Of a stretch of DNA of 64,000 nt, positions 44,881-58,230 are shown piece by piece. The notes beneath the pieces are model-generated. The model searched no databases, was not told where the DNA came from, and worked only from the letters and a program-made list of their open reading frames with translations. Source of the DNA: Apostichopus japonicus. Taxonomy: Eukaryota; Echinodermata; Holothuroidea; Aspidochirotida; Stichopodidae. The stretch covers positions 16,657,001 to 16,721,000 of the forward strand of contig NC_092566.1 in assembly GCF_037975245.1 (NCBI RefSeq), written 5' to 3'. Position 1 is the first letter of the stretch; each line of letters starts with the position of its first letter. The position numbers were made by a program, and so were the translations under genes.

Positions 44881-45260
44881 GGATATTGTTCGACAAATCA
44901 ACGATTAGTAGCGATAGTTATTAATTATTAGAAAAATTTGAATTTTCCGCAAACACGTGATTTCACATTAAGTGTTACAACATACAAAATGAAATTGAAA
45001 ACAAAAATAGGTAATAAACCACATCTTCCTTGGGATAGCTTTTTATTTGGCGATATCCAACTTTCCCCCACAAAAATTTCCAACAAATTGTTTATCTGAA
45101 CATGGTAAATACTTTATTCAGTGCATAACGTCCTGTATGGAATTTATTAACTTAATGGAGAATATATTAGTCATGAATATAGGCCAAGAATGCCGGACGA
45201 ACTGGTTGATCCCTATAATGTTCTATTCGCTATACTAGAATGTCCAGCTATTTAGACGAG

Positions 45261-45340
45261 TGTGCCATACAGGTTGCATCAGAACGGAAGAGGGCCCGTT
45301 GTCCAAGTATACAGCACAAGGAACGTCACCATCTACGTGT
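45261..45340 (-). pseudogene. Fragment of the collagen C-terminal domain exon (right copy)
   Basis: Counterpart of 1262-1341, with the same broken remnant of the CAVC...LMQP region downstream of gene D. It differs from the left copy by a few bases and is not open. Confidence 0.7.
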
Positions 45341-45346
45341 TAATAC

Positions 45347-45352
45347 TTTATT
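45347..45352 (-). terminator. Candidate polyadenylation signal of collagen gene D
   Basis: AATAAA on the minus strand, about 130 nt downstream of the gene D stop and at the same place as in gene A. Confidence 0.4.
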
Positions 45353-45482
45353 CAGTTCATAACGGTCCTAGAGTTTACTGACTTAGCGTCACGGATGAAA
45401 CTAAATACACAGTCACCTATAAGGTGCTATTAATAAGATTCACAAGGTTTCTTGTAAGGTTGATTTTGACATCACAAAACTT

Positions 45483-48400
45483 TTAAGAGGTGCAGACAGA
45501 ACACGTAAGTTCATTATTGGAACCATATTCAGTGCAGGGTAGGCCAGTCACTGAGCTGTGGCATTCGGACACCACAGGGTAAAAGAGCGCGCCATCCAAA
45601 TTACTTAGGGATTCTTGCGTGGTCAGCTGGGCATTTTCATCTACGCAGACCCATTTGGTGCGATAGTACCCGTGATGCGACGCCATGAGATAGCCGCTGT
45701 ATTCGTAGGTCCAGCCGTGTGGGCAGGTGTACCGTGCAGGTTGCATCAGTACGGACGAGCGACCGTTAACCAAGCATACAGCACAAGGAACGTCACCGTT
45801 GTCCATACCATTAAAGGGATCGAAGCTATTAACTTCGTATTCAGCTCCGTGGATTCGAGCTCTCCAACTTGACGTGGTACCGGGAACAGTATGTAGGAAT
45901 TGTGGATCTTTAGGAAGACAGAGATAGTCCGCACCGCCGCCCTTTTCATTGTAGGCTGCTCCAGCAGCGTAACCTATGCGAAAAAAAGTAGGATTGAAAA
46001 GGAAGCAGCGTATTTGAGAACTATTGAGTATAGATATGAAAATCATAAAGTCCTGCTCCGTCTGTATTTGGAAAATATCTTAACACATTGGCTTTGAACT
46101 ATGCAAGAGATGAATAATGTGATTAATTACAATATAAAACAACGATGCGTTTCAAACTATTTAGGAACAAAGGTATGGCAATGAAAGTTCGTCTGGGTGT
46201 GAGGGTAAACATGGGTGGGAAAGCATAAACACTGTTTAACACAAGACGTTCCTTATGAACATGACAATGGTTGAAAACTACAATACCTTCATGACAAAGA
46301 GTAAGAATGGGTTGCAAAGTTGTAAACCAACTAATATGGAACAAATATATAGGAACAAGTATAAGGAACAGCATGATAGCCTGGGCGAAAGGGTAAACTT
46401 GGGTATAGGGAAGATTTGGCTGGTGGGGGGGGGGGTTGGGGTGGGTGGGTGTAAAGAAACCACACAAACATTGTTAACACAAAACCTTCCTTATTATAGC
46501 AAGACAATGTTTGAAGCTATTCATTCTTACCTTCATAAACCAAATCTGTATCTCCGCGACAATCCTTTCGTCCCCATCGAATATATGTAGAGTGCACTGT
46601 TCCGGCGTTACTGGGATCGCCCTTGATGCCTTGGAGAAATCGAAAATTCATATTACACCTTGCGTTTTGGATAAAATTATCAGAAACATTTTCTTGATAT
46701 TTTCTTTTATTCAAATGAAATGTTTGTATCAATCTTACCACTAAATCATGCTATATTGTAACTGAGAGTATATAAACCTAGATTTATATTTTCTCGGTTT
46801 GAAGACCTTAGTATGCTAAGGAGGGGAGAGGAGAGGAGAGGAGAGGAGAGGAGAGGAGAGGAGAGGAGAGGAGAGGAGAGGAGAGGAGAGGAGAGGAGAG
46901 GAGAGGAGAGGAGAGGAGAGGAGAGGAGAGGAGAGGAGAGGAGAGGAGAGGAGAGGAGAGGAGAGGAGAGGAGAGGAGAGGAGAGGAGAGGAGAGGAGAG
47001 GAGAGGAGAGGAGAGGAGAGGAGAGGAGAGGAGAGGAGAGGAGAGGAGAGGAGAGGAGAGGAGAGGAGAGGAGAGGAGAGGAGAGGAGAGGAGAGGAGAG
47101 GAGAGGAGAGGAGAGGAGAGGAGAGGAGAGGAGAGGAGAGGAGAGGAGAGGAGAGGAGAGGAGAGGAGAGGAGAGGAGAGGAGAGGAGAGGAGAGGAGAG
47201 GAGAGGAGAGGAGAGGAGAGGAGAGGAGAGGAGAGGAGAGGAGAGGAGAGGAGAGGAGAGGAGAGGAGAGGAGAGGAGAGGAGAGGAGAGGAGAGGAGAG
47301 GAGAGGAGAGGAGAGGAGAGGAGAGGAGAGGAGAGGAGAGGAGAGGAGAGGAGAGGAGAAAAGAGGAGAGGAGAGGAGAGGAGAGGAGAGGAGAGGAGAG
47401 GAGAGGAGAGGGCACTCGTTAAAATATTTACCTGGTACTCCACGTGGTCCAGGAAGGCCTGTGTTACCCATAGAGCCAGTTTCTCCCGGAGATCCAGTAG
47501 GTCCAGTTGATCCTTTGTCTCCTGGCATGCCATGTTCGCCCGGCTCTCCAGGACTTCCTGCGGGCCCCATTTGACCGGGATCTCCCATAGGACCCCGCTC
47601 TCCTGGGATTCCGTTTTCTCCTACGTGGCCGTCTGCCCCTCTTCTACCTGGAATCCTCATTGTTCTCGATTCGTCACAACATCTTACTATAAATGATAAG
47701 AACAATAAATAATTATTGCAGCTAGGATGTGTTCTGTGATTTAACTGTTTGTTTCGTATAATGTAGTGGACTACTTAACATCTTAATCCACCTCCACCCT
47801 TTAGTGCAAAATGGGTGATAGCGCCCGTGGTGGAAGAATGTCCGACGGGACGGATGAATGCATGGCATGATGAATGAATGAAGCAGTAACCATAGCATGC
47901 ATACACTGTATGATTAATAAATAATTCTCTTACCATCGGGATTTTCGTCGACATTGCGCTTGCGGCGTTGACTTTGTTTCGATATATCGTCAAGTATCTT
48001 CCTTGTGTCGTCACTACGGCGTAAGAGATCAGAATAATGGTCCTAAATGAGTAAAATAACGAGATATCAAAACTGATGTCTAATAACATCCTTTGTGCAG
48101 ATGAAAGGTTGTGGTAAAAATGTAGTATTATACAGACGTTGAAACATTCCAAATAATATGGTTTCTACCGATCGGTGTTTGCACAATTTAATCCGCTGAA
48201 AAAACCTATTACGAGCTGTTTAGAGAGATAAATGCTTTTAGTATGCAAACCTACAAGATGGGTAGATATGACGAGAGGTTGGTGTAATAGAGTTGAGTTT
48301 ACAGTAAACAGTTTTCATAGAATAATATTGGGAAACGTCGTGGTAGCAATATTAAATTTGATTATATATCAGTATATTGTAATGGTGTTGTTTTGTTGTC

Positions 48401-49507
48401 ATTGAACTGTTAGAGTGGTATCGTGGTATGGTAATCATAATACTATGTGTCTTTTTGGTTCTACCTGCATATTTCCAGTATATGTCACGGGGATATTTAA
48501 CATTTTGAAGATATAAATGCTATGCCTCTTCTTGTCTTGGTTATGTTATTGGAAATTTTATTGGTGGACAGTTAAAAAACGGCGAAGAGGCCTCATCAAA
48601 TGAAGTTGGAGGAAAACATTCAAATTATTGCTGCTTATTAGGTCACTTTGGTATTACAAGACAATGCAATTGAACATCATGCCGGCCCTATCAAAAGGTG
48701 AGATTATACATAAATTTCTCAAACGTTGAAAAATATTGGAGCTTGAGGAGTTGTATAACTTAATTAAAAATATGCGAATTAAGGGACATTTGCACAATGT
48801 ATTGAGAAAACTTGTAACCAATGAAGTTATGAAATGTAACTTCTCTCATTGTGATATGATCATAGCTACAGGTGTGTGTGTGCTTCAGTCAGAGCAAGTG
48901 CGCCTTGTAAGAAAACTTGAGATTGATAACACTTATAAGAATGTTAACAATTGTAGCACTAAATAACAATGACAACCTGGTCAACATTGATAACATTGAT
49001 ATCACTTAGTAACACCGTACATCTCGGCAATGTCATCAATATGAAGTAGCTACGTAAACCCCGTGCACAATTGTTCAAATAAGGTAATGTTTCATTTAGC
49101 GAGGATTTTCTTCATGTTAACATTGAATCATATAAAATGAGTTATGTGACGTAAACTACAGTACTCGTAACCATTTTTAACGTACCGATGTTTCGGTCCA
49201 TTTATTAGTTAATTAAGTAATTAATTAATACACTGTCTTGGAAATAATCAAACAGATTAGAGAGGCCTATAAGAGATATCTCTCTTCTCAAAGGGAACAA
49301 TAAACAACTATACTTAAAAGCATCACAAAATGACATAAGGACACTCACTTTCAACATCTTCAGTCGCCTTAGAACTTCATCTGTATCTTCGGCGTCATTT
49401 TCTGGAAATTCGAGAGCTTGGTTTTCCTTAGTTTGGATAGGATCCGCGAAGGACGAGATAGAACAGAGGACTATGCCAAATAAACTGGCAAGTAGTATTT
49501 GATTCAT
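45483..49507 (-). CDS. Secreted short-chain collagen (C4-like), gene D
   Basis: Complement(join(45483-45973, 46531-46629, 47432-47686, 47934-48042, 49349-49507)), 370 residues, with exon lengths and phases identical to gene A. The C-terminal domain protein is identical to that of gene A (one silent base change in the exon). The propeptide ends [11 protein letters not shown] instead of [11 protein letters not shown]. The collagen exon differs at about 14 of 255 bases, several of them amino-acid changes at X or Y positions (for example GPAGSP for [12 protein letters not shown] for GEKGMP), with every glycine kept. All splice sites are intact, so both copies look functional. Intron 3 holds a GGAGA array of about 590 bp. 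The likely product is a secreted, furin-processed short collagen, as for gene A. Confidence 0.88.
46821..47410 (+). repeat. (GGAGA)n microsatellite in intron 3 of gene D
   Basis: An almost perfect array of about 590 bp with one interruption near 47359 (GAGAAAAGAGG). It lies 20 nt from the splice donor of the collagen exon, as in gene A, but is about 75 percent longer. Confidence 0.97.
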
Positions 49508-52500
49508 AGTCACGGCAAATTAATCGATTGAATTGTTAATTTTGTTAACCAATTTTGGTTTTCCACGCAGGAAAAAAAAAAGGTTTGAAACTAACGTCGA
49601 GATTGCAAAGACACGGGTTCACACTGTTAACTTATACTATCGCTGTTCCTGTTAAACTGTTGTTATATCATGCAGTCCCTTAGAAACGATTACGTTTGTA
49701 ATTGATGTTGTAACACGAAACAGATTATACACTTAATCAGGAAATATGGCAAAATTATAGTCTTACAATTGAGATCGATGAACAGAACAGATTGAAGCGA
49801 CCGCTTTACAAGGAACAAACGAGCGCGATATATAAAGGTCATCTGTCTTTGCTCCCATATTTGAGCACTCTAAATCTGCTAGAAGTATTCAACAACAACA
49901 ACAACAACAAAAAACTCTCTGGGAGGTTACGGGCCTCAAATTCGTTCCCAGAAATTGAAGATTGTTAACAGAGACGATCAAATATCTCGGTGCGGATAAT
50001 AACAATGAGTGTTGCAATAAAATAATTGATCATGGGTGGCCTATATTTGATTTTCTAATATATGCTAGACAAAATACTGATAACCTTTAACCTATGGCAA
50101 CATAAATAGTGATTCCAAACACTATCCTACTCATAGATAACGCTGAGACGGAAACGATTTGAAATATGTCAGGGCTCGGGGCCACGGCCCATGTGGACCC
50201 GCCATTACTTCTGGCACTGTGTTGGCCCTGAATAGAACAGTCAGGAGGCATCGGGAACCTTTACCCATTGAAATTACAAAGACAAATATATGTCTTACAT
50301 AGTTCGTTTTGTTAAAAAGAAGCTAAACTAATAAGTATATGTACCGTCAAATCGGTGTGTTTGTTGGTGAATAATCGAAACGTTATAAGTTTATAACTGA
50401 AATTATTCTTTAGATCGATATACGGTATGACAAAATATTCTTTATTCTCTGGCCGGTCCAGTTTCCATTAACTCTTCTCGTAGTCATTACAGACCGAATT
50501 AATCAAAATAGGCTTTATACATTCCTTATGATGAGGATTATAAATTAGTCGAAGAGTTCGAAAACTGATCTGTTCAAAGTTTTTTGTACTGTGGGGAGGA
50601 GGTGAGAGAGGAGGAGAGGTGAGGAAGGGGGCTAGGATTGTATAGTGGGTAACTGTTTTTGTTACGAGCAAGATTTCCTGCTCATTATTTCTATATATGG
50701 AATGTGGCAACTAACCAATTTGTTTATTAATTCTGTAAATGCAAGTGAACTTGTTTCATGCACATGAGCTGTGCGTGATATTGGTTAATATTCAAAGCTA
50801 TTACAGCAACCAACCTCCTCTCCCTTCCCACCCCCCTTATTTCCATTTCCTGACACAGTTCATTGACAGTCTTGGTCTTATATAGAAGAAAATGTTCCAA
50901 CCAAAAGTTGATTACGGCTTATGTCGATAACTAGATATCTTGTTAAGTAATAGCACATTTTGTGATGTACAAAATTGTCTCTTTATGATAAACACCCCCC
51001 CCCCCTCCCCTTCCCCATAAAACTAAGAAAAGTTTAAAGTTTCCGAAGTGCAGTTGTCACAACCGCAATAGTATCCAGGGATGTAATCGTGAAACCAGTG
51101 GCGCAATTCAGGCTTTAAACCAATGGAAAATTCATGATTTTGCACGGTGCATGCAATCTACAATAAATTGTTTGATAACTGTATTTTGCGCTGAAATTGC
51201 TACTTTCTGGTAATTGTAACGAGGTACCCCCACCAGGGTTCAACAAAGGTAACACAAAATAAATACAAATGATGATTTAAAGCTCTTTGCTAATATGATA
51301 CCTTTTTTTACGACAAGACTGTGATCATCGTATTAAAATATATAAATTGTATTACGAGCCCTTTAGAAAGAGAAGCGATACTACACGAGATCGTAGTCAA
51401 CATATTTGTTCAAAAACCAAATTCAAATCAAAATGAGCTTCTACTTTTCGGAATGAACGTAAATGACAACAAAAAAAAAAGGGCCAGTAAATTCAACTTA
51501 CATAATGAAGCAGACCTTAGAATACACCAGTTCCTCATGCACACCCAGGTGGCCAGGACAACTCTAAACTTAAGTCAACTTAAACCAAGCTGACATTGTC
51601 CTAGCCGTCTAGGAATTAAACAATATATATAAAAGGAACAGCTGTGTGGTAGGGTCGCGGATGAATGGAGGTGAATGGAGATTAAATGTTATGAATTGTT
51701 AGTAAAATGAGATGAGAGTTAGATGAGGGTTAGTGACATGCCTTAAACTTACTTACTGTTGAATAAAGAGATGAATGCGAATGAAAGGGATTAGTGAGAG
51801 ACAGAATATGAATGGATGGGTTTAATTACAATACAAATGACAACAGATGAACGACAATGTACCTGAATTCACTATATGGTACTCTGGAGGCGAAGGAGGG
51901 GACACACACCCCCCTGTTTGGGGATTCGTGATACACACCTGACGATGATCACACAGTCACAGTCTCGATGCAAGGGGACTGGGGTTGAGAGCGGATCAGT
52001 CGTTTTGTTGTTTGGTTTTTCGTACCCAGGTTCTTTCCTGGGTGACTTTTCTTAAAAAGTATCTCTTTTTGCCTCAACCTGATAACAGGACTACGGAAGT
52101 TACTGTTTCGAATCTCATATTTTAAAGATTTTCGATTTTCAAATTCCATTTGCCGGGCTAAATAAATGCTCTTCTGTGATTTAGAGGGCGCTGTGGAGCA
52201 ATGCGAAATTATCTGCCAGTGTTATTCATGCATGTTATTGTGGGTAAATGTGTTAACACGAACTAACGTCTTTGTGGAAAGTTTCCTTTCTCACGCAAGT
52301 TAACTAAATTAAACTTACCACAGTGATTGCACAATGAAATTTCCCGATTGTAATATGCAAAAAGGGTTATAGCATATGTTACATCTGTTGTATGAATTTG
52401 TTGTAATCCTAGGCCAAGGGTTTTAAAAGCTTTAGGTCCTCGACCCAGAAGCTTCCATCAGTACTGTGCCGGCGCGAACCATCTGAATCCCAACCCTCAG

Positions 52501-54784
52501 AATTGATGCCCACAAAGCAAGAAAGCTAGCTTGGACTATGTACTTGATATTAACAAAATAACTCAATTTCCGACGGCAAGTTCCATAAATTGCATTGATA
52601 TATTTCTTGACACATCAAAACTTCCCACGACTTACAGAAAATATTTCGAGATTCACATTTCAGGTCGCTCCTCACCGTTTACCGACCGTCGACCTCATTG
52701 TAGGACAACACTTTGCACAAGATCTAAATCGTTGTCAAAATTTTCCGTGGATAGCGTTTTCGAGGCAAAGACTTTGAGAATACTGGATGAATCAACGAAG
52801 AAACTATTTTCGTGTGTGCTGATTTTTGGTTTAACCATAACTTTGACAAATTCGTTATATGATATAGAACCACCAGCTCGGGAGAAACCGGCCAGGATTT
52901 TTGGTTTGATATGCTGCTGATGGAGGTAAGGGGTTAATTAAGCAGGCTGGTAAAATTGGTAGCACTTCAGAATAAGCTATATTTACTAATTCTCACATGC
53001 ACTTGAACCTAAGTGTTCTGTAAGACCACGTGATCGCAAAACCATATCCCTTTCGAAAAAACAACGGATAGTTGATGTTACTTCTCTTGTGCAATTACTT
53101 TAAATAGAAGTCGTTTTATGAAAATTCACACAAGATAAAGCCTGCGCATACAATCTAAAGAACTTGATCCAATCTCAAGTCCTGGTGTACCCTTACATCG
53201 AGACTGTAACAACTTATTTCTTTATTAACCCTGGCAAGATTGAATGTGTAGTCTAAGAAGTTACCATCTTTCCAAGGTTTCGCCAACACGTTTACTTTGG
53301 GTAAGCGCAGATGATTAGCGCTTTGCTACGGTTCACGCATGACGTTATCAGTAACACTAAAATATATCATTCTTAACAAAATTGAACAGAAATAAGTACG
53401 AGATGTTTTTTTTTTAAATGAGAATTTCATATTTATTCAATAGCTTTTATTATCTTTCAAAGAATAGAATTTTTTTACAGATACTGTTTTAGGCAAAGAA
53501 GAAAACATTTTTTAAAATAGATGGATCAAAGTTTGCATATGAAACACTAAACATTGAGTACAACTATTACTTTTCTTAATCAAAAAGAGAGGATAATTTT
53601 AACCTTTCTGAGACAGAATCATATCAATTTAATAAAAACAAAAACAGAGACAGATTATTCCTTAGGTTGTAACTGAGGGTTTGTGCTATCAATCATGGCA
53701 AGTTAATAAGGTGGCATCATGATAAATGTAAACAAAATGTTGCACGTACAATACATTCTAGTACAGGAGTAAATTAAAGAGTTGATCCTAGTTAAGCTGA
53801 AGTTAAAATGAGAATAAAGGGCACTGTGGTGGGGAGGGATGAACAATGCGGGGAGGGGGAGGGGTGCAAAGGTGGTAATAACCCTTTGAATGCTCTTGCT
53901 GCCATTTCAATAACTCATATATATTAGCTACCTTCCATATTTACTCAAGCTCATTTATTCTCAGGTACGATGGGCAAGAAAAACAAAGAGGAGAAGACAT
54001 TGTATTCTAGAAGATTTTTTTTGTTTGTCCATAGCTGGTCCATCAATTTTTCTCTCCACTTGCACTTTCGGTACATGTCATGCCCCCCACCCCCCGTTCT
54101 TTTATCAGAGCTTGTCATATAACAGTCTTGAGCTAGATACTAGCCAATCATACATCAATTAGCAATGACTTTTAAGAACCTGACATCTTTTCAAAAAATA
54201 AATAATAATTTCATTAGATAAATTTACAATGTGGTGTATTCCTCTACCAGTAATGAACTTTTTGAGAAAAAAAATCATTTCATGATTACAAGGTTACTAA
54301 AACCATATCTCATATTTCATTGGGGCAATTTTTCTCCAACAATCATACCTTGCACAAAGAGGGAGGTAATTAAGTTTTGAACTTGAAAAAAATGGATTTT
54401 TAGTTTTGTACATCATAGATAACGTTAAGAAACCTACATCCGGGAAGAAAAATAGAAAGAAAAAATTATGACCATGCTAAAATTTTATGAAAAGAATTTG
54501 TATCCTCAAAAAGCTTTGAAATATTCCCTAATAGTTTGAAGTCATATATTGCACAGTTTTTGAGCTGTCAAAACTTAGTGACTTTATTTTGGACATCACT
54601 CAACTTCTGAAAACATTTTGTAGTCTGCACATCATTAAAGTTTTAAGAGTTACATGAACATTAAGCCATATCTTCTCAAAATACATTACACAAAAGTGTG
54701 TCTGTCAAGGAAAGATTGGCAGCCACAATATTATTTTCTTTCTTCGTAACTACAGAAATTCACCAAGTTTAATCCAATTTTCAA

Positions 54785-55375
54785 GACTGGTGCTTCAGAT
54801 ACCCTAGTTTCCTTCGATTAAAAGACCAAAGACTAACCACTTCAATTATTTGGCAACATTTGACAGATACCATACCTTCAACTAAAGACCAAATCCTATA
54901 CACTAAAAATATTTAGCAACATTTGGGACACAGTGACAGATACCATTCCTTAACCAAGAACCAACTACTACCCCCTTTAATTATTAGCAATATTTGGGAC
55001 ACTGTGACAGATACCATTCCTTAATCAAGAACCAACTTCTACCCACTCTAATTATTAGCAACAACTGTGACACTGTTACAAATTCCTTTCCATAATCATG
55101 AACCAACTACTACCCACTGTAATTATTTAGCAACATTTGGGACACTGTGACAGATACCATTCCTTCAACCAAAGACCAAATCCTATACACTAAAAATATT
55201 TAGCAACATTTGGGACACAGTGACAGATACCTTTCCTTAACCAAGAACGAACTACTACCCACTCTAATTATTTAGCAACATTTGGGACACTGTGACAGAT
55301 AGCATTCTTAACCAAGAACCAACTTCTACCCACTACAAATAGTTAGTAACATTTGGGACATGGTGATGCCTAGGA
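54785..55375. repeat. 72-bp minisatellite, about eight copies
   Basis: A unit containing CAACATTTGGGACACTGTGA, AGATACCATTCCTTAACCAA and CTACCCACTCTAATTATTTA recurs. The CAACATT word sits at about 54854, 54917, 54988, 55059, 55131, 55204, 55276 and 55347, a spacing of 63-73 bp. Units are imperfect, so the array is old. Confidence 0.9.
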
Positions 55376-55500
55376 TTGGTTAAAAACGTATTACTGTAGA
55401 AATATAAAAGAATACAGAGGTTGAAGGCTTCAGGAACTTGTTAAGGATGTTATAAACACTGTAACAGAGAACAAGAAGTGTCAAAGATGGATGTTTCATG

Positions 55501-55903
55501 CATAGGCGTAGGAGGCGGGGGTGGGCTCCAGCCCCCAACCAAATATTTTTATGAAAATTCGGGCAATATGCTGATAATTTTTCAGCACCTACTGAAAGAA
55601 AAATAAATTAAAATGATGTAGCTAAAGGAAATGAATAGTTTAAAAAATAATTCTCATTGGTAATTAAAATGAAGTTGTAAGCTTGCCCGAATAATTCGCC
55701 ATTACTAATGTAAAAGATAGTTTTGACATAATTGGCCCTCCTTGCTTTTTCTCAATCTACATAAGACATTTCTTTGTTTACATTAGCATCCCACAGTATA
55801 CATTAAGATGTTGAACGTGTGCGGAGCGAGCGAAAAAGTTTGGTTATATTTTTTGGGCAACTCGTTACAGCCCCCCAAAACAAATTGGGCTCCTACGCCT
55901 ATG
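55501..55903. mobile_element. hAT-like MITE with 8-bp target duplication
   Basis: A 403-bp element with 14-bp inverted ends (CATAGGCGTAGGAG), flanked by the 8-bp direct repeat GTTTCATG (55493-55500 and 55904-55911). No transposase frame. Its ends differ from those of the CAGTGGCGGA family, so it is a separate hAT-type lineage. Confidence 0.88.
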
Positions 55904-57878
55904 GTTTCATGTAATAAACCTCAAAGATAAGCCCATATATGGCATGTACACTGTAAAAACGGAAAGAAATGCACTCACTGTTATTAAAATTTAAAAAAAC
56001 TTATTTCAAGGAATGTGCACACTATGAATGGAATTGTACTTTCTTCATAATTAGATACAATAATTTGATCGAATGGATATGTATATATATGATATCGAGA
56101 AAGGTGAATTTTTTTTTGGGGGGGGGAAGAATAACGTAAGGAAACTGTGAATCATTTCACAATCATGTGAGTCATGGGATAAGAAGAGAGAGTAACAAAG
56201 TGAATCAGTGGTATTAGTTATTACTTTTTGAAAATGATGGACAAAAATTGGACCGTGCGAATATTGCGAGATTAAATGTCTTACAGATACGGCCGTGTTT
56301 TACGATGCCAAGCAGCCAACATACATGCATGTGGAATCTGCTTGTTAACTTTCATTTCACGTTGGTTGGCTTCATGAAATAAATGAGAGTTTTTCGCTAT
56401 TTTTTAATAAATAAAACGAAAATTATCAATTTGAAAATCAAATCAATGTTTTTGTCGATGGTAATAAATTGATGTGGCTATAGATATTCATGATTTTGTC
56501 CCATCACATGCATTTAACATAAGCCCAATAATATCCGTAAATAAACCCATAGGACTAGACCATGATGAATATGTAACACTTAGCCTAAACTCAACTCAGC
56601 ATACTTACATACCTACAGTACCTCATGGGTTTGCATGCTTTTAAAAGCAAACGATATTTACATACTTTTTCAAGACCAAAACACATCTTATGGTTTATCA
56701 TAAAGCCTACATGCTAATGATGAATTAATGTTAGGATAGGTAGCCTAACTGTTGTACAACTCTTGCAGAATGTATTCTAACCCCTTTTTCGTTTATATTT
56801 TCGACATTCAAAGAGCAGTGAACACCACACATGACATGATGTAACCATAAATTTAACACCACAGTTTGATTTATTCTCTTATTTCTTGTTCTCACATTTT
56901 CTCCAAATATCCTTGCTTATGCATAAATCATATCCTATATTAAGAAGACGTGTTCAAATGAGGATTTTTCTTTCCTTTTCATCCAAAATCCAATAATTTT
57001 CAAAACCTAGAAAAGAAGTATTTCCTGTATTTCTTGTCTGGATATGGAACCAGGTCATATGTCTGTTAAGCTTTCAATATGCAATGAGAAGACACTATTA
57101 TGACGCAGTAATATGAAGTGATTTGTTCATGTCCTTGTAAAGTGCTGGCCACATTCGTGACATAGATAAACACAACACAGCCTTCCATACAAGTGAATAC
57201 AGTCAGCGAAGCCCCATCATGCAGTCAGTATACTTGTAACACACTATAAAAAATACCGTCACTTTTCCAAGTTCTGTCACTGTTAAGAATACAATTCAAA
57301 TCACACAAGCCAACTTGTTGATACAACTACATACATCAGTGCAGATGTATCTATCGATCCGCATACCGGTACAAAACTGAAATACTGCCATCTATTATCC
57401 GCCATATTACTACAAAGGCAACGAGCCAACCTTCAATACAACTGAACAAGGTAACAAGACAGTACCATAAGTCCATATATCTGTGTCATGCTTAGTCATT
57501 AGTCAATGCTACTGCAAGTTCCATTTTTGACATAAGCGTACATGAAATCCATTAAAGGGTGTGAAGACTCGCACAAAAAGAAACCTCTAATGCCTGTAAT
57601 TTGACCTAGTTTTTGAATGAGGTGTAACAGAAGTGTTAGACACCACCATCGATCCCAGAAAATACACACAGCTTGCTACCGTCGGTAATTAGACACTAGT
57701 GTACCGTCAGTACATACAGCTGCAGTCAATACCCACAGCAAAGTGTACAAACGATAGAGCGATGGACATCTCAGGTCCAGCTAAAGATAACAAGGTATCA
57801 CGTTTCATTACTGTCTGCATTTTGTAGCGACAAGAGAAAAACTTCACTTGCGAGCAACGGAAAGTTAACTTTTTAAAG

Positions 57879-57980
57879 ATGGCGGCACGCTGTTTGGGGC
57901 GAGTCTTCAAAGCCTTTAAGTGTGACTCGGCATTTATCAACATACAGACTCCATTGAGCTCAATTGAACTGATAGTATAG
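57879..57980 (+). CDS. Possible start of a plus-strand gene (33 codons)
   Basis: TTTAAAGATGGCGGCACG opens a small frame, MAARCLGRVFKAFKCDS and onward, with a basic, aromatic N-terminus like a mitochondrial targeting peptide. AAGATGGCGGC is the sequence often found over the start codon of YY1-bound housekeeping promoters. The frame stops at 57980. No strong splice donor was seen inside it and no downstream exon was found. It may be a first exon, an upstream ORF or chance. Confidence 0.25.
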   Translation: MAARCLGRVFKAFKCDSAFINIQTPLSSIELIV

Positions 57981-58230
57981 TGTGAATGACGTATAGTCAG
58001 TACTATGCCTTTTCTGTTTCACAATAAAGAACACTGCTACTTTTCAACCTTCAAAATCAAATTTAAAATACCACTGAATAATGTGACCTATGAAGAGAGT
58101 CATTCCAGGCATCTGCATCAAATGCTAACTCAACTCTATTGCACATTGTATCTGCAACTTGAAAAACCCAAGTTGCATCATAAAAATAAAATGTCATATC
58201 AAATGTGAGACTGGAAAGTTATCAAATCAC

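Larger units (their letters stand above)
44369..52821 (+). repeat. Segmental duplication, right copy (carries collagen gene D)
   Basis: Paralogous to 726-9570 in the same orientation. It contains gene D with identical exon lengths, the fragmentary C-terminal exon at 45261-45340, and the same flanks. Sequence past 52821 has no counterpart in the left copy, where the LINE begins. Confidence 0.93.
52822..57878. other. Gene-poor, repeat-rich gap
   Basis: No gene recognised. It contains the 72-bp tandem repeat (54785-55375), a hAT-like element (55501-55903) and a G-rich tract near 53840-53870. Much of the rest is AT-rich unique-looking sequence. It lies downstream of the RUFY-like gene. Confidence 0.5.
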
